From Lewinellaceae bacterium (GTDB lineage: Bacteria; Bacteroidota; Bacteroidia; Chitinophagales; Saprospiraceae), in contig JACJYL010000002.1 in the NCBI GenBank assembly GCA_020636105.1, forward strand, positions 1,826,001 through 1,890,000: a stretch of 64,000 nt of DNA. The letters run 5' to 3'. Position numbers and translations under genes: made by a program. Every line of letters begins with the position of its first letter. Position 1 is the stretch's first letter. The notes under the pieces are model-generated. The model did no database searches. It saw nothing but the letters and a program-made list of their open reading frames with translations, and was not told the origin of the DNA. Below are positions 22,621 to 31,118 of the stretch, piece after piece.

Positions 22621-23742
22621 CCCCACTTCCACTTCGAACATCTCTGCCCGGATGCCAAATTGTTGATGGTATGCCTGGTCCAGATCGTTCCAGATCTCTT
22701 TAATGTGGTCTTTGTGAATGAGGTTGATGGTGCAACCGCCAAAGCCACCGCCCATCATTCTCGAGCCCAGCACACCACCCTTTTCCCGAATATGATCGAC
22801 CAGGAAATCCAATTCTTCACAACTCACCTCATAGTCATTTCTCAATCCTTCATGTGACTGCCACAACAATTGGCCGAAGGTCTTCAAATCTCCGGATTTC
22901 AGGGTTTCGGCAGCTTTCAATACCCTGTCATTCTCCCTCAGCACAAATTGGGCCTTGATAAAATCATCTTTTTTAATCTGGTTTCGATACAGGTCAAGGG
23001 TATGTTCATCAAAATCCTGGTAGGATTGAATGTAAACATTGTCCTCGTGGAGCAATTTGAGTACCCTGTCACAGGAATGCCTTCTTTGATTATAAGGAGA
23101 ATGCACGAGACTATGTTTCACACAGGTATTGAACAATACGAAATGATAATCTCCCGTGAACATAGGCACCAGGGTATGGGTGAGGGTTTTAAAGTCGAGC
23201 AGCAAAGCGTGATCCTTCCGGCCATTGAGAATGGTGTACTGATCCATCAGCCCTCCTTTTACACCATAGCGATGTTCCGCAGCCTGGGCGATGAACATGA
23301 TATCCCGGTTGGTAAGTTTCCAGCCAAACAATTCATTCAAGCCGTAAAGAAACCCGCAATTCAGGGCCGACGAAGACGACATACCCGCCCCGATGGGGAT
23401 ATCTCCCCCAAAAGTACAATTGATGCCGTCCACCTCGAAATCTCTTTCTTTCAATTCCGTGATAATGGTCTTAAAATAACCGGTCCAGCTGCCCTCGGGA
23501 TAATCATGTTCCCAAATGGAAAATTGGATCCGCTCACCAATGTTACAGGCCTCGATGTTCATGAACCCATTATCGTTGTGGCTAAAGCCAAAAATCATGG
23601 ACTGACCTACCGCTGCCGGCAGGGAGTAGCCCAGGTTGTAATCCGTATGCTCCCCGATCAGGTTGATCCTGGAAGGTACTTTGAGCATCAAAGGGGCACT
23701 TCCAAAGGAATCCAAATGACTTTGTCTGATTTTTTCAATCAT
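22588..23742 (-). CDS. galK: Galactokinase, 384 aa
   Basis: GHMP kinase that phosphorylates galactose at C1 with ATP in the Leloir pathway. The galactokinase signature is SRINLIGEHTDYNLGYSLPA. The ATP-binding glycine loop is IPIGAGMSSSSALNCGFLYG, and the third motif is SRMMGGGFGGCTINLI. The start at 23742 (MIEKIRQSHLDSFG) matches the family; a longer frame to 23805 adds a non-homologous tail. The stop and the last codons (RLLDAGC) lie inside the CCAGCATCAAG repeat tract, so the natural C-terminus (…EVEVGEGI) has been extended by repeat DNA. No other gal genes are adjacent. Confidence 0.96.
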   Translation of the reverse strand: MIEKIRQSHLDSFGSAPLMLKVPSRINLIGEHTDYNLGYSLPAAVGQSMIFGFSHNDNGFMNIEACNIGERIQFSIWEHDYPEGSWTGYFKTIITELKERDFEVDGINCTFGGDIPIGAGMSSSSALNCGFLYGLNELFGWKLTNRDIMFIAQAAEHRYGVKGGLMDQYTILNGRKDHALLLDFKTLTHTLVPMFTGDYHFVLFNTCVKHSLVHSPYNQRRHSCDRVLKLLHEDNVYIQSYQDFDEHTLDLYRNQIKKDDFIKAQFVLRENDRVLKAAETLKSGDLKTFGQLLWQSHEGLRNDYEVSCEELDFLVDHIREKGGVLGSRMMGGGFGGCTINLIHKDHIKEIWNDLDQAYHQQFGIRAEMFEVEVGEGIRLLDAGC

Positions 23743-23845
23743 CTTATTAATTTCAAGGCTAAAAATTGACGAAACCAGCGTTGAAGTTAATAAAACAAAA
23801 GACAAGATAAAGTCAAATAATCCTAATTTAGCGTAAATTTTTAGA

Positions 23846-24403
23846 ATGATCCGATACGAAACGGCCCGAACACCTTCCGAGCTTCAACAAATCCTTGCCC
23901 TCCAGTCGGCTAACCTCCCTCATGTTATTTCAAAAGAGGAAAGGCAAAAAGAAGGTTTCGTTACGGTTCAGCATTCCCCGGAGTTGCTGAAATCCATGAA
24001 CGACCATTCCCCACACATCATCGCGAAAGACAGGCAAAAAGTCATAGGGTATTCATTAACCATGGACAAGGTTTTTGGAGATCAAATCCCCGTTTTGGTT
24101 CCAATGTTTGATCAAATAAACGGGCTGTTGTATAAAAACAAGGCCCTTTCATCCATCGACTATATCGTCATGGGCCAGGTGTGCATCGATAAAAACTACC
24201 GCGGACAGGGCATTTTTGAGGGATTGTACCAAAGGATGAAACTGGAATATGCCCATAGGCATCCTTGCGTCATTACTGAAGTTGATGTATTAAACAATAG
24301 ATCTATACGCGCCCACCAAAAAGTCGGGTTTGATCATCTCAACACCTATACCTCGCCTGATGAAAAGAAATGGGTGATTATGATTTGGGAATGGAAACCA
24401 TAA
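23846..24403 (+). CDS. GNAT-family N-acetyltransferase, 185 aa
   Basis: GNAT fold with the acetyl-CoA loop in VCIDKNYRGQGIFEGLYQRM (motif RGQGIF) and the later EVDVLNNRSIRAHQKVGFDH segment, which is the typical N..S..H/A..GF motif B of the family. It transfers an acetyl group from acetyl-CoA to an amine; the acceptor is unknown. There is no signal peptide, so it is cytoplasmic. It is divergent from galK with a 103-bp AT-rich spacer. The length is slightly above the family average owing to residues 60-100 (MDKVFGDQIPVLVPMFDQIN). Confidence 0.9.
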   Translation: MIRYETARTPSELQQILALQSANLPHVISKEERQKEGFVTVQHSPELLKSMNDHSPHIIAKDRQKVIGYSLTMDKVFGDQIPVLVPMFDQINGLLYKNKALSSIDYIVMGQVCIDKNYRGQGIFEGLYQRMKLEYAHRHPCVITEVDVLNNRSIRAHQKVGFDHLNTYTSPDEKKWVIMIWEWKP

Positions 24404-24624
24404 GTGAAGTTTTTTTTAGAAAAAACGGTATTTTTGCAACCCGAAAAAATAATGGTTGTCTTTAATTTCCGGACTATTTGATCATTTTATTGCTAACAGA
24501 AAACCCTGGAGAAATTGTAAATTTTAAATGAATTTTTGTGATTTTGAATGGCTCCTGCAATCACATTTATTTTTCAACATTTCTTGCTTGTGTTTTTCTT
24601 TTTTTTTTAAACTTTATTCACCTG

Positions 24625-27078
24625 ATGAAAAAACCACTATTAACCCTTGCGCTCTGCTGTTCCATATTTTCTTTGTTTTCCCAGGGAGCCGCCAGTCTTG
24701 ATTTATCTAAAAAACAGATAACTGCTTACAGAGTCGAAAAAGGGCCTGTGATTGATGGAGACCTTTCCGATCAAGCCTGGGAATCAGCCACTTCTTATGC
24801 CACAGACTTCATCACCCTCGACCCGACTTTTGGAAAAAAAGCCACCTTCCCTACCCATGTAAAAGTACTTTACGACAATACCGGCCTCTACGTCAGCGCC
24901 ATGATGTACGACAATCAGCCCGACAGTATCCGTCATGAATTGGTGGAGCGGGATGGCATTGGCAGTGCCGACTGGTTTGGTGTTTTCATTGACTCCTATA
25001 AAGGAGGAATAAACGGTGAAGAATTTATCGTCACCGCAGCGGGCGTCCAGTTTGATGCCAAGGCCAGCCCCAACGGAGAAGATGAGGGATGGGATGCCAT
25101 TTGGAACAGCGCGGTAAAAATAGTGGAAAATGGTTGGGTGGCCGAAATAAAAATCCCCTACTCTGCCTTGCGTTTTCCCAATAAGGAAGAACAACTCTGG
25201 CACATTAATTTCGGAAGGAAAATCGACCGAACCCAGGAAAAAGTATTTTGGAGTGAGATCAACCCCAAGATCGATGGCTTTCTCAATCAATCAGGATTGC
25301 TCACCGGCATTGTAGGCATAAAATCCCCGGTCAGGCTTTCGGCAACGCCCTTCCTGGCTTTATACGGACTCCATTCCAAAGACGAAAACGGGCATAACAA
25401 TTTCGGAAGATCTTTCAACGCAGGGATGGACATCAAATACGGGATCAACGATGCCTTCACCCTGGACATGACCCTCATCCCCGATTTTGGAGAGGCCAGG
25501 TCTGATCAGGAGGTCCTCAATTTAAGCCCTTTTGAAGTCAGGTATGATGAAAACCGTCAATTTTTCACAGAAGGAACCGAGCTGTTCAGCAAAGGAAATT
25601 TGTTCTACTCCCGAAGAATTGGCGGAGAACCGCTTCACTACTGGGAAGTGGAAGAAAACCTGAAAGAGGGAGAAGTGGTCGTCAGTAATCCTACAGAAAC
25701 CCAATTATTGAATGCAACCAAACTGTCAGGACGAACCACCCATGGATTGGGCATAGGTTGGTTTAACGCTACAGCCAAAAAACAAACCGCAACGGTCAGG
25801 GATGTCGAAGGCGTAACCCATGAAATGGAAACTTCCCCCCTGAGCAATTATAATGTATTGGTTCTGGATCAGAATTTAAAAAATAATTCCTCGGTCTCCT
25901 TAATCAATGCCACCACCCTGAGATTTGGAGATGATTATGACGCCAATGTCACCGGTGCTGTTTTTGACCTGATCAATAACAAAAGAAGTTACGGCATTGA
26001 AGGGCAGGGCGTTTTGAGCCAAAAATATTACGGTGACAGCACCGCCCTCGGATATAACTATAATGTAGGCATCAAAAAAATCAGCGGCAACTGGAACTGG
26101 AGCCTGGGGTACAATATCGAAAGCGACACGTATGACCCCAATGACCTGGGGTTTATATTCAGCAACAATGAAAGATCAGCAAATTTTAATGTGGAATACA
26201 GCATTTTCGAACCCAAAGGCCGTTTTAACAGGATTCAGTTTGGAGGTTCCGCCTACTATTCCCGACTGTACAACCCCAATAATTTCACAGGACTGGGCGT
26301 AGAAATATGGGCCTGGGGGCAAACCAAGAATTTTTGGAATCTGAATGCCTGGACCTATTTCGAGCCGGTAAAAGGCTATGATTTTTTTGAACCCCGGGCC
26401 GAAGGTCGTTATTATGAATCTCCTACAAATGCCAGCCTTGGATTTAATATCAATTCCGACCGAAGGAAGCGGTTGCGGGTTTGGATCAATGGAAGAATTG
26501 CCAATACCAATGAAAAAGACAGATACGACTGGAGAATCGTCGTTGGACCTTCGTTCCGGGTGAGCGATAAATTTTCATTTGGCGTTTCCACACAAAAGGA
26601 ATTTGCCAAAGGACAGGTCGGTTTTGTGAACCATATTTTTGAAAACGATCTGGATGAAGTGCCCGACGTAATTTTTGGAAGAAGAGACCGGACCACGGTG
26701 ACTAATAACGCCTGGGCCAGTTATAATTTCAATAACAAAATGGCCCTTTCCTTCAACCTGTATCACTATTGGACCAAAGGCAAGTATTCCAGCTACCACC
26801 TGTTATCCGAAGACGGAACCCTCACAGATACCGACTATAACGAGGCGAATAATTTTACTTTCAATGCTTTTAACATCGACCTTCAGTACCGCTGGCGTTT
26901 TGCCCCGGGAAGTGATATTTTTGTGGTTTGGAAAAATGCCATTTTTAACGACGGCGACCAGGTGGACATGCAGTATTTTGACAACCTTAACACCTTGTTT
27001 ACAGGCCCTCAAAGTAACCAGCTTTCGCTTAAGGTCATTTATTATCTTGACTATTTGTATCTGGCAAAAAAAGGATAG
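24625..27078 (+). CDS. DUF5916 outer-membrane-type protein with CBM9-like N-terminus, 817 aa
   Basis: The start at 24625 (MKKPLLTLALCCSIFSLFSQ) yields a signal peptide. Residues 30-210 are a CBM9-like beta sandwich (VDGDLSDQAWESA-type pattern seen as IDGDLSDQAWESATSYATDF, then HVKVLYDNTGLYVSAMMYDN). The rest is DUF5916, a beta-barrel-like domain with alternating aromatic strands, ending LKVIYYLDYLYLAKKG. The family is widespread in Bacteroidota, is probably in the outer membrane, and has no proven role. The upstream frame from 24538 adds a Phe-rich stretch that does not look like a start. Confidence 0.9.
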   Translation: MKKPLLTLALCCSIFSLFSQGAASLDLSKKQITAYRVEKGPVIDGDLSDQAWESATSYATDFITLDPTFGKKATFPTHVKVLYDNTGLYVSAMMYDNQPDSIRHELVERDGIGSADWFGVFIDSYKGGINGEEFIVTAAGVQFDAKASPNGEDEGWDAIWNSAVKIVENGWVAEIKIPYSALRFPNKEEQLWHINFGRKIDRTQEKVFWSEINPKIDGFLNQSGLLTGIVGIKSPVRLSATPFLALYGLHSKDENGHNNFGRSFNAGMDIKYGINDAFTLDMTLIPDFGEARSDQEVLNLSPFEVRYDENRQFFTEGTELFSKGNLFYSRRIGGEPLHYWEVEENLKEGEVVVSNPTETQLLNATKLSGRTTHGLGIGWFNATAKKQTATVRDVEGVTHEMETSPLSNYNVLVLDQNLKNNSSVSLINATTLRFGDDYDANVTGAVFDLINNKRSYGIEGQGVLSQKYYGDSTALGYNYNVGIKKISGNWNWSLGYNIESDTYDPNDLGFIFSNNERSANFNVEYSIFEPKGRFNRIQFGGSAYYSRLYNPNNFTGLGVEIWAWGQTKNFWNLNAWTYFEPVKGYDFFEPRAEGRYYESPTNASLGFNINSDRRKRLRVWINGRIANTNEKDRYDWRIVVGPSFRVSDKFSFGVSTQKEFAKGQVGFVNHIFENDLDEVPDVIFGRRDRTTVTNNAWASYNFNNKMALSFNLYHYWTKGKYSSYHLLSEDGTLTDTDYNEANNFTFNAFNIDLQYRWRFAPGSDIFVVWKNAIFNDGDQVDMQYFDNLNTLFTGPQSNQLSLKVIYYLDYLYLAKKG

Positions 27079-27252
27079 AAAATCCCTTCTTGATTCTACC
27101 CTGGATATCGGAAACCTTGCCTGCTGTCGCAGTAAGGCAGGTTCTGTGGTTCTATTTAATAAAAGACTGTTGGAAGTAGTTTCCGTCAGTCTTTTATTCT
27201 TTAAAAAATTATATCTTTACCGCCCATTACTGACAAAAGAAACCACTCAATA

Positions 27253-28881
27253 ATGCACCGATATCCACTGCTTTTCGTCCTTCAATTTTTTCTACTCCTC
27301 ACTACCTCCCGTATTTCCGCACAAGACCAGGCAATGGTCGTACGCCAGTCCCGTGAACAAGGATTCACTTGTATAAACGACCAGGGAACCGTGCTTTTTA
27401 CACTGCCTCCGGGCCATGACCCCACCGTTCGGGAAACCAATGAACCTTTCAAATTGAGTAATTTTTATTTCGTGGATTTTTCAGGGGATGTTTTGCCTGT
27501 AGGCGATGATCTGCATTATTATCTGATCGACCGAAAAGGAGAAATGGTCCGCGACCTTGGAGGCGACATCAATTGGGTGTCCCCCTTTCGGAATGGTTTT
27601 TTCAGGGTATATGAACAATTCGAAAACCGGAGAAATGCTTCCGTAATCTACTATATCGACAAACATGGAAACCCAATGTTTGACGGCAAAAAATTCTGGG
27701 AAGCGAGTCATTTCAGAGAAGGAAGTGCAGTGGTTCAATTAGACGATGGGCAAGGCGACTGGTTGATGATCGATCCCACGGGCAAAACATTGGTCAACCT
27801 TTCACAGGAAATCCCCGGGGACATCAGGCGTATTAATCATTTCGATAGAGGTATTTGGCAATTGTCATTAAAAACAGGCAACAGTTATTCCACCATTTAC
27901 CTTCGCCCGGATGGAGCCCATAGTCAAAGAGAAAGTGACCTGTGGCCTTTTACCGATGCCAATGGCCGTCCAACTTACAAAGAGGAAAAACTAAAAATCA
28001 GCGAAAAGATAAACAAACGAATCAATGCAATGGAAATGTTGACTTTTCCTGCCGTCTATAAAACCGATGAGTACGCTTATTTCATTTTTAACGACGCCCC
28101 AAAGGGAAGCAAAGAACCTTTTCCTGTCCTTTACGATCACCAATATGAGGTGGTCACTCTTGAACCCGGCAAAGGGGTAAAAAAAATAATGCCCCTTGAT
28201 TTTATGGGTAAATACTTACTCGCCCTGAAAATCACTGAGACCGAAGAGAAAAGTCTTGTTTTTTACAATACCGAAAACCTCAAGCCGACTTATGAGGTGG
28301 ATAATCTCCCTTATACTGCAAAAGTTGAAGGTAATTTATTGGTTTATTACACCGACAACAACACTTTCAGTACAGGAGTGTCCAAAATAATCAACCTGGA
28401 TTCCGGAAAAGTCATTTACGAACCGGACGTGAGTACCAAAGTATTTAAATCCCTCCCTGAAGCTTTGCAATACCGTGAGGAGGTAAGAAATCTGGATCTC
28501 GAAAACCTGTCGGAACAGGACCTGATTTTGCTAAAATCATTCCCAAACCTGGAAGTTTTAAAACTCAAAAAGACGAATATCATCAACATCTCGGAAGGCA
28601 TCTTCCCTTCCTTTCCTTCACTGCATAGTCTTAGTATTTCTTATTTCAACGACCTCCAAAACCTGCCTGAAGATATGCGCCAATTAACTCAATTGCAAAA
28701 TATCTTCCTGTCCGATTGCCCGAATTTAAGCGGCCTTGAGGATATTCTGTCTGACTTGCCTTCGGTGAAAAATATCCACACAGATTACCGCTTCGACAAA
28801 CAAAAACAAGCCGAAATTCAAATTAAGAATCCACAATTGGAATTCGAAGGGTTGTTGATGGTCGTGCCGGATAATCACTGA
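27253..28881 (+). CDS. Secreted WG-repeat and leucine-rich-repeat protein, 542 aa
   Basis: The signal peptide MHRYPLLFVLQFFLLLTTSR ends at SAQ. Residues 30-240 resemble WG beta-propeller-like repeats (FTCINDQGTVLFTLPP, YYLIDRKGEMVRDLGG, VIYYIDKHGNPMFDGKKFWE). The middle (240-390) is beta-rich and unassigned. Residues 395-520 carry leucine-rich repeats (FPNLEVLKLKKTNIINISEG, LHSLSISYFNDLQNLPEDMR, LQNIFLSDCPNLSGLEDILS). The combination points to binding of proteins or glycans outside the cell. It is followed by a strong terminator. Function unknown. Confidence 0.85.
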   Translation: MHRYPLLFVLQFFLLLTTSRISAQDQAMVVRQSREQGFTCINDQGTVLFTLPPGHDPTVRETNEPFKLSNFYFVDFSGDVLPVGDDLHYYLIDRKGEMVRDLGGDINWVSPFRNGFFRVYEQFENRRNASVIYYIDKHGNPMFDGKKFWEASHFREGSAVVQLDDGQGDWLMIDPTGKTLVNLSQEIPGDIRRINHFDRGIWQLSLKTGNSYSTIYLRPDGAHSQRESDLWPFTDANGRPTYKEEKLKISEKINKRINAMEMLTFPAVYKTDEYAYFIFNDAPKGSKEPFPVLYDHQYEVVTLEPGKGVKKIMPLDFMGKYLLALKITETEEKSLVFYNTENLKPTYEVDNLPYTAKVEGNLLVYYTDNNTFSTGVSKIINLDSGKVIYEPDVSTKVFKSLPEALQYREEVRNLDLENLSEQDLILLKSFPNLEVLKLKKTNIINISEGIFPSFPSLHSLSISYFNDLQNLPEDMRQLTQLQNIFLSDCPNLSGLEDILSDLPSVKNIHTDYRFDKQKQAEIQIKNPQLEFEGLLMVVPDNH

Positions 28882-28901
28882 TCATTTTAAAATAGCTAAA
28901 T

Positions 28902-28944
28902 AAAAAAGCCACAAAGATTCAACCGAATCCCTGTGGCTTTTTTT
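28902..28944 (+). terminator. Rho-independent terminator after the WG/LRR gene
   Basis: AGCCACA (28907-28913) pairs with TGTGGCT (28932-28938). A T-run follows on the plus strand, and an A-run precedes it, so it could also end transcription of the minus strand gene aspS. Confidence 0.8.
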
Positions 28945-29056
28945 ATCACAGCATTAATGTTTGTCAGCATGCCACAAGAAAACACCTTTCTGCCTTCCCT
29001 CAAGCCATCGCACGAAGATGTCTCCTTATTCATCCGCACATCCGCACATCAAATCA

Positions 29057-30823
29057 TCATTTTTTCAAATCCAGCTTCAACCCCCATTCTACCATCTGCT
29101 CATCAGACACAGCAGAAGGAGCATCGATCATCATATCACGGCCCTGGTTGTTTTTAGGGAAAGCAATAAAATCACGGATCGATGTCTGACCACTCAATAC
29201 AGCGCACAAACGGTCAAAACCGAAAGCAATACCGCCGTGTGGAGGCGCTCCATATTCAAAAGCCCCCATCAGGAAGCCAAATTGATTTTCGGCTTCTTCC
29301 GGTGTAAATCCTAATAGTTTAAAGTTTCTTTCCTGCAACTTCCTGTCGTGAATACGAATAGACCCACCGCCGATTTCAGACCCGTTGATCACAAGGTCAT
29401 AAGCATCGGCACGCAGGCTTTTCATCGATTCATGGTCACCGGTAAGCATGCGGTCCATATCTTCTTTCTTAGGAGAAGTAAACGGGTGGTGCATCGCGTG
29501 GAAACGGCCTGACTCCTCATCCCATTCCAGCAGAGGAAAATCGAGCACCCACAGTGGTTTGAAATCCCCGGCCTTCATCAATCCCAGTCTCCTGCCCATT
29601 TCAAGCCGAAGTTCGCTGAGTTGCTTGCGTGTTTTTTCCTCTTCTCCCGAAAGGATGAACAGGACATCACCCAGCTTGGCGCCAAATTTTTCGCCCCAGG
29701 CCATTAATGCTTCATCAGAGAAGAATTTACCGATGGAAGATTTCACGCTGCCATCTTCCATAAACTTGACATACACCAATCCTTTCGCCCCGATTTGAGG
29801 ACGTTGCATCCACTCTGTCAGGGTCTTTATATCTTTATTGGAATAAGCTTCCGCCTGTCCTTCCACACAGATTCCAACCACCAATTCTGCGTCATCAAAC
29901 ACACTGAACCCTTTGCCCTTCGCTTCTTCGTTAAGCTCCACGAATTCCATCCCAAAACGAATATCCGGTTTATCAGATCCGTAACGCTGCATCGCTTCAT
30001 CATAAGACATACGGGGAAAGTCTCCCAACTCCAATCCAAGCGTTTGCTTAAATACATGTTTGGTCAGACCTTCAAAAGTATTGAGAATATCTTCCTGGGT
30101 CACAAAAGCCATCTCGCAGTCGATTTGCGTAAATTCCGGCTGTCGGTCGGCACGCAAATCCTCATCACGGAAACACTTTACGATCTGGAAATATTTATCC
30201 ATGCCCGCTACCATCAGCAGCTGTTTAAACGTCTGAGGCGATTGAGGCAAAGCGTAAAACTGTCCCTGGTTCATACGACTTGGCACCACAAAATCCCGTG
30301 CTCCCTCCGGCGTACTTTTGATCAAGAACGGCGTCTCCACTTCGATAAATCCCTGGGAAGCCAAATAATTCCGTGACTCCATAGCCACCTTGCTACGGAA
30401 GATGATACTCTTTTGTACCGGTCCGCGACGCAAATCGAGATAACGGTATTTCATCCGCAATTCATCTCCCCCATCCGATTCATCTTCAATGGTAAACGGA
30501 GGCACTTTGGAACTGTTCAAAACCGTCAGTTCTTTCACCTGGATCTCAATTTCACCGGTGGGGATATTCCGATTCTTGCTGCTTCGTTCCCGGACAATAC
30601 CCTTTACATTGATCACAAACTCGCGCCCCAGCTTTCCCGCCTGTTCCAGCAAAGTCTCGTCATCATCTTTATTAAAATTCAACTGGGTGATCCCGTAACG
30701 GTCCCTCAATTGAACAAAATTCATGTGTCCCAAATTATTGGAATTCTGAACCCATCCACTCAAAACCACTTCTTTTCCTGCATCTTCGAGGCGGAGCGCT
30801 CCGCAGTTATGCGTTCTGTACAT
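29057..30823 (-). CDS. aspS: Aspartyl-tRNA synthetase, 588 aa
   Basis: Class IIb synthetase that charges tRNA(Asp). It has the N-terminal anticodon-binding OB fold (1-110, VVLSGWVQNSNNLGHMNFVQ), motif 1 with SRNYLASQGFIEVETPFLIK, motif 2 with FRDEDLRADRQPEFTQIDCE, the bacterial GAD insertion (about 290-410), and motif 3 GGIAFGFDRLCAVLSG. The length matches bacterial AspRS. The start MYRTHNCGALRL follows an intergenic 7-mer repeat. The gene stands alone and is core housekeeping. Whether it is discriminating or non-discriminating cannot be told from these motifs. Confidence 0.97.
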   Translation of the reverse strand: MYRTHNCGALRLEDAGKEVVLSGWVQNSNNLGHMNFVQLRDRYGITQLNFNKDDDETLLEQAGKLGREFVINVKGIVRERSSKNRNIPTGEIEIQVKELTVLNSSKVPPFTIEDESDGGDELRMKYRYLDLRRGPVQKSIIFRSKVAMESRNYLASQGFIEVETPFLIKSTPEGARDFVVPSRMNQGQFYALPQSPQTFKQLLMVAGMDKYFQIVKCFRDEDLRADRQPEFTQIDCEMAFVTQEDILNTFEGLTKHVFKQTLGLELGDFPRMSYDEAMQRYGSDKPDIRFGMEFVELNEEAKGKGFSVFDDAELVVGICVEGQAEAYSNKDIKTLTEWMQRPQIGAKGLVYVKFMEDGSVKSSIGKFFSDEALMAWGEKFGAKLGDVLFILSGEEEKTRKQLSELRLEMGRRLGLMKAGDFKPLWVLDFPLLEWDEESGRFHAMHHPFTSPKKEDMDRMLTGDHESMKSLRADAYDLVINGSEIGGGSIRIHDRKLQERNFKLLGFTPEEAENQFGFLMGAFEYGAPPHGGIAFGFDRLCAVLSGQTSIRDFIAFPKNNQGRDMMIDAPSAVSDEQMVEWGLKLDLKK

Positions 30824-30837
30824 TTTTTTATATTTTG

Positions 30838-30883
30838 TTGCTGGTTACTGGTTGCTGGCTACTGGTTGCTGGTTGCTGGTTGC
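30838..30883. repeat. 7-mer tandem repeat (TTGCTGG/TTACTGG)
   Basis: About six successive 7-mers (TTGCTGG, TTACTGG, TTGCTGG, CTACTGG, and so on) lie just upstream of aspS. The rest of the 296-bp spacer to 31118 holds another short tract (CAAGTAACAAGTAACAAG) near 30935 and nothing else recognised. Confidence 0.8.
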
Positions 30884-31118
30884 TTTTTTGAATACTGAAA
30901 GGCCTCCTTCCAAAGGTGAATCAATCAACCAGAATCAAGTAACAAGTAACAAGACTCCTTTTTCAAGGCCGCAAAAGTACCACTTTTCTTAAGTCCTTCC
31001 AATATGCCTTCAACTTTTTTCGTTTCTTTGACAGCAGAATTCAAATAATTTTCAAAAAACAAAAAAAATACCCAATTTAGCCATCCACCGTAGGCTGTTT
31101 ATTGCCAATCGTCTAACT

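Noticed and set aside
22870..23769. Open frame of 299 codons opposite galK
   Set aside because: Shadow of galactokinase; no protein family features.
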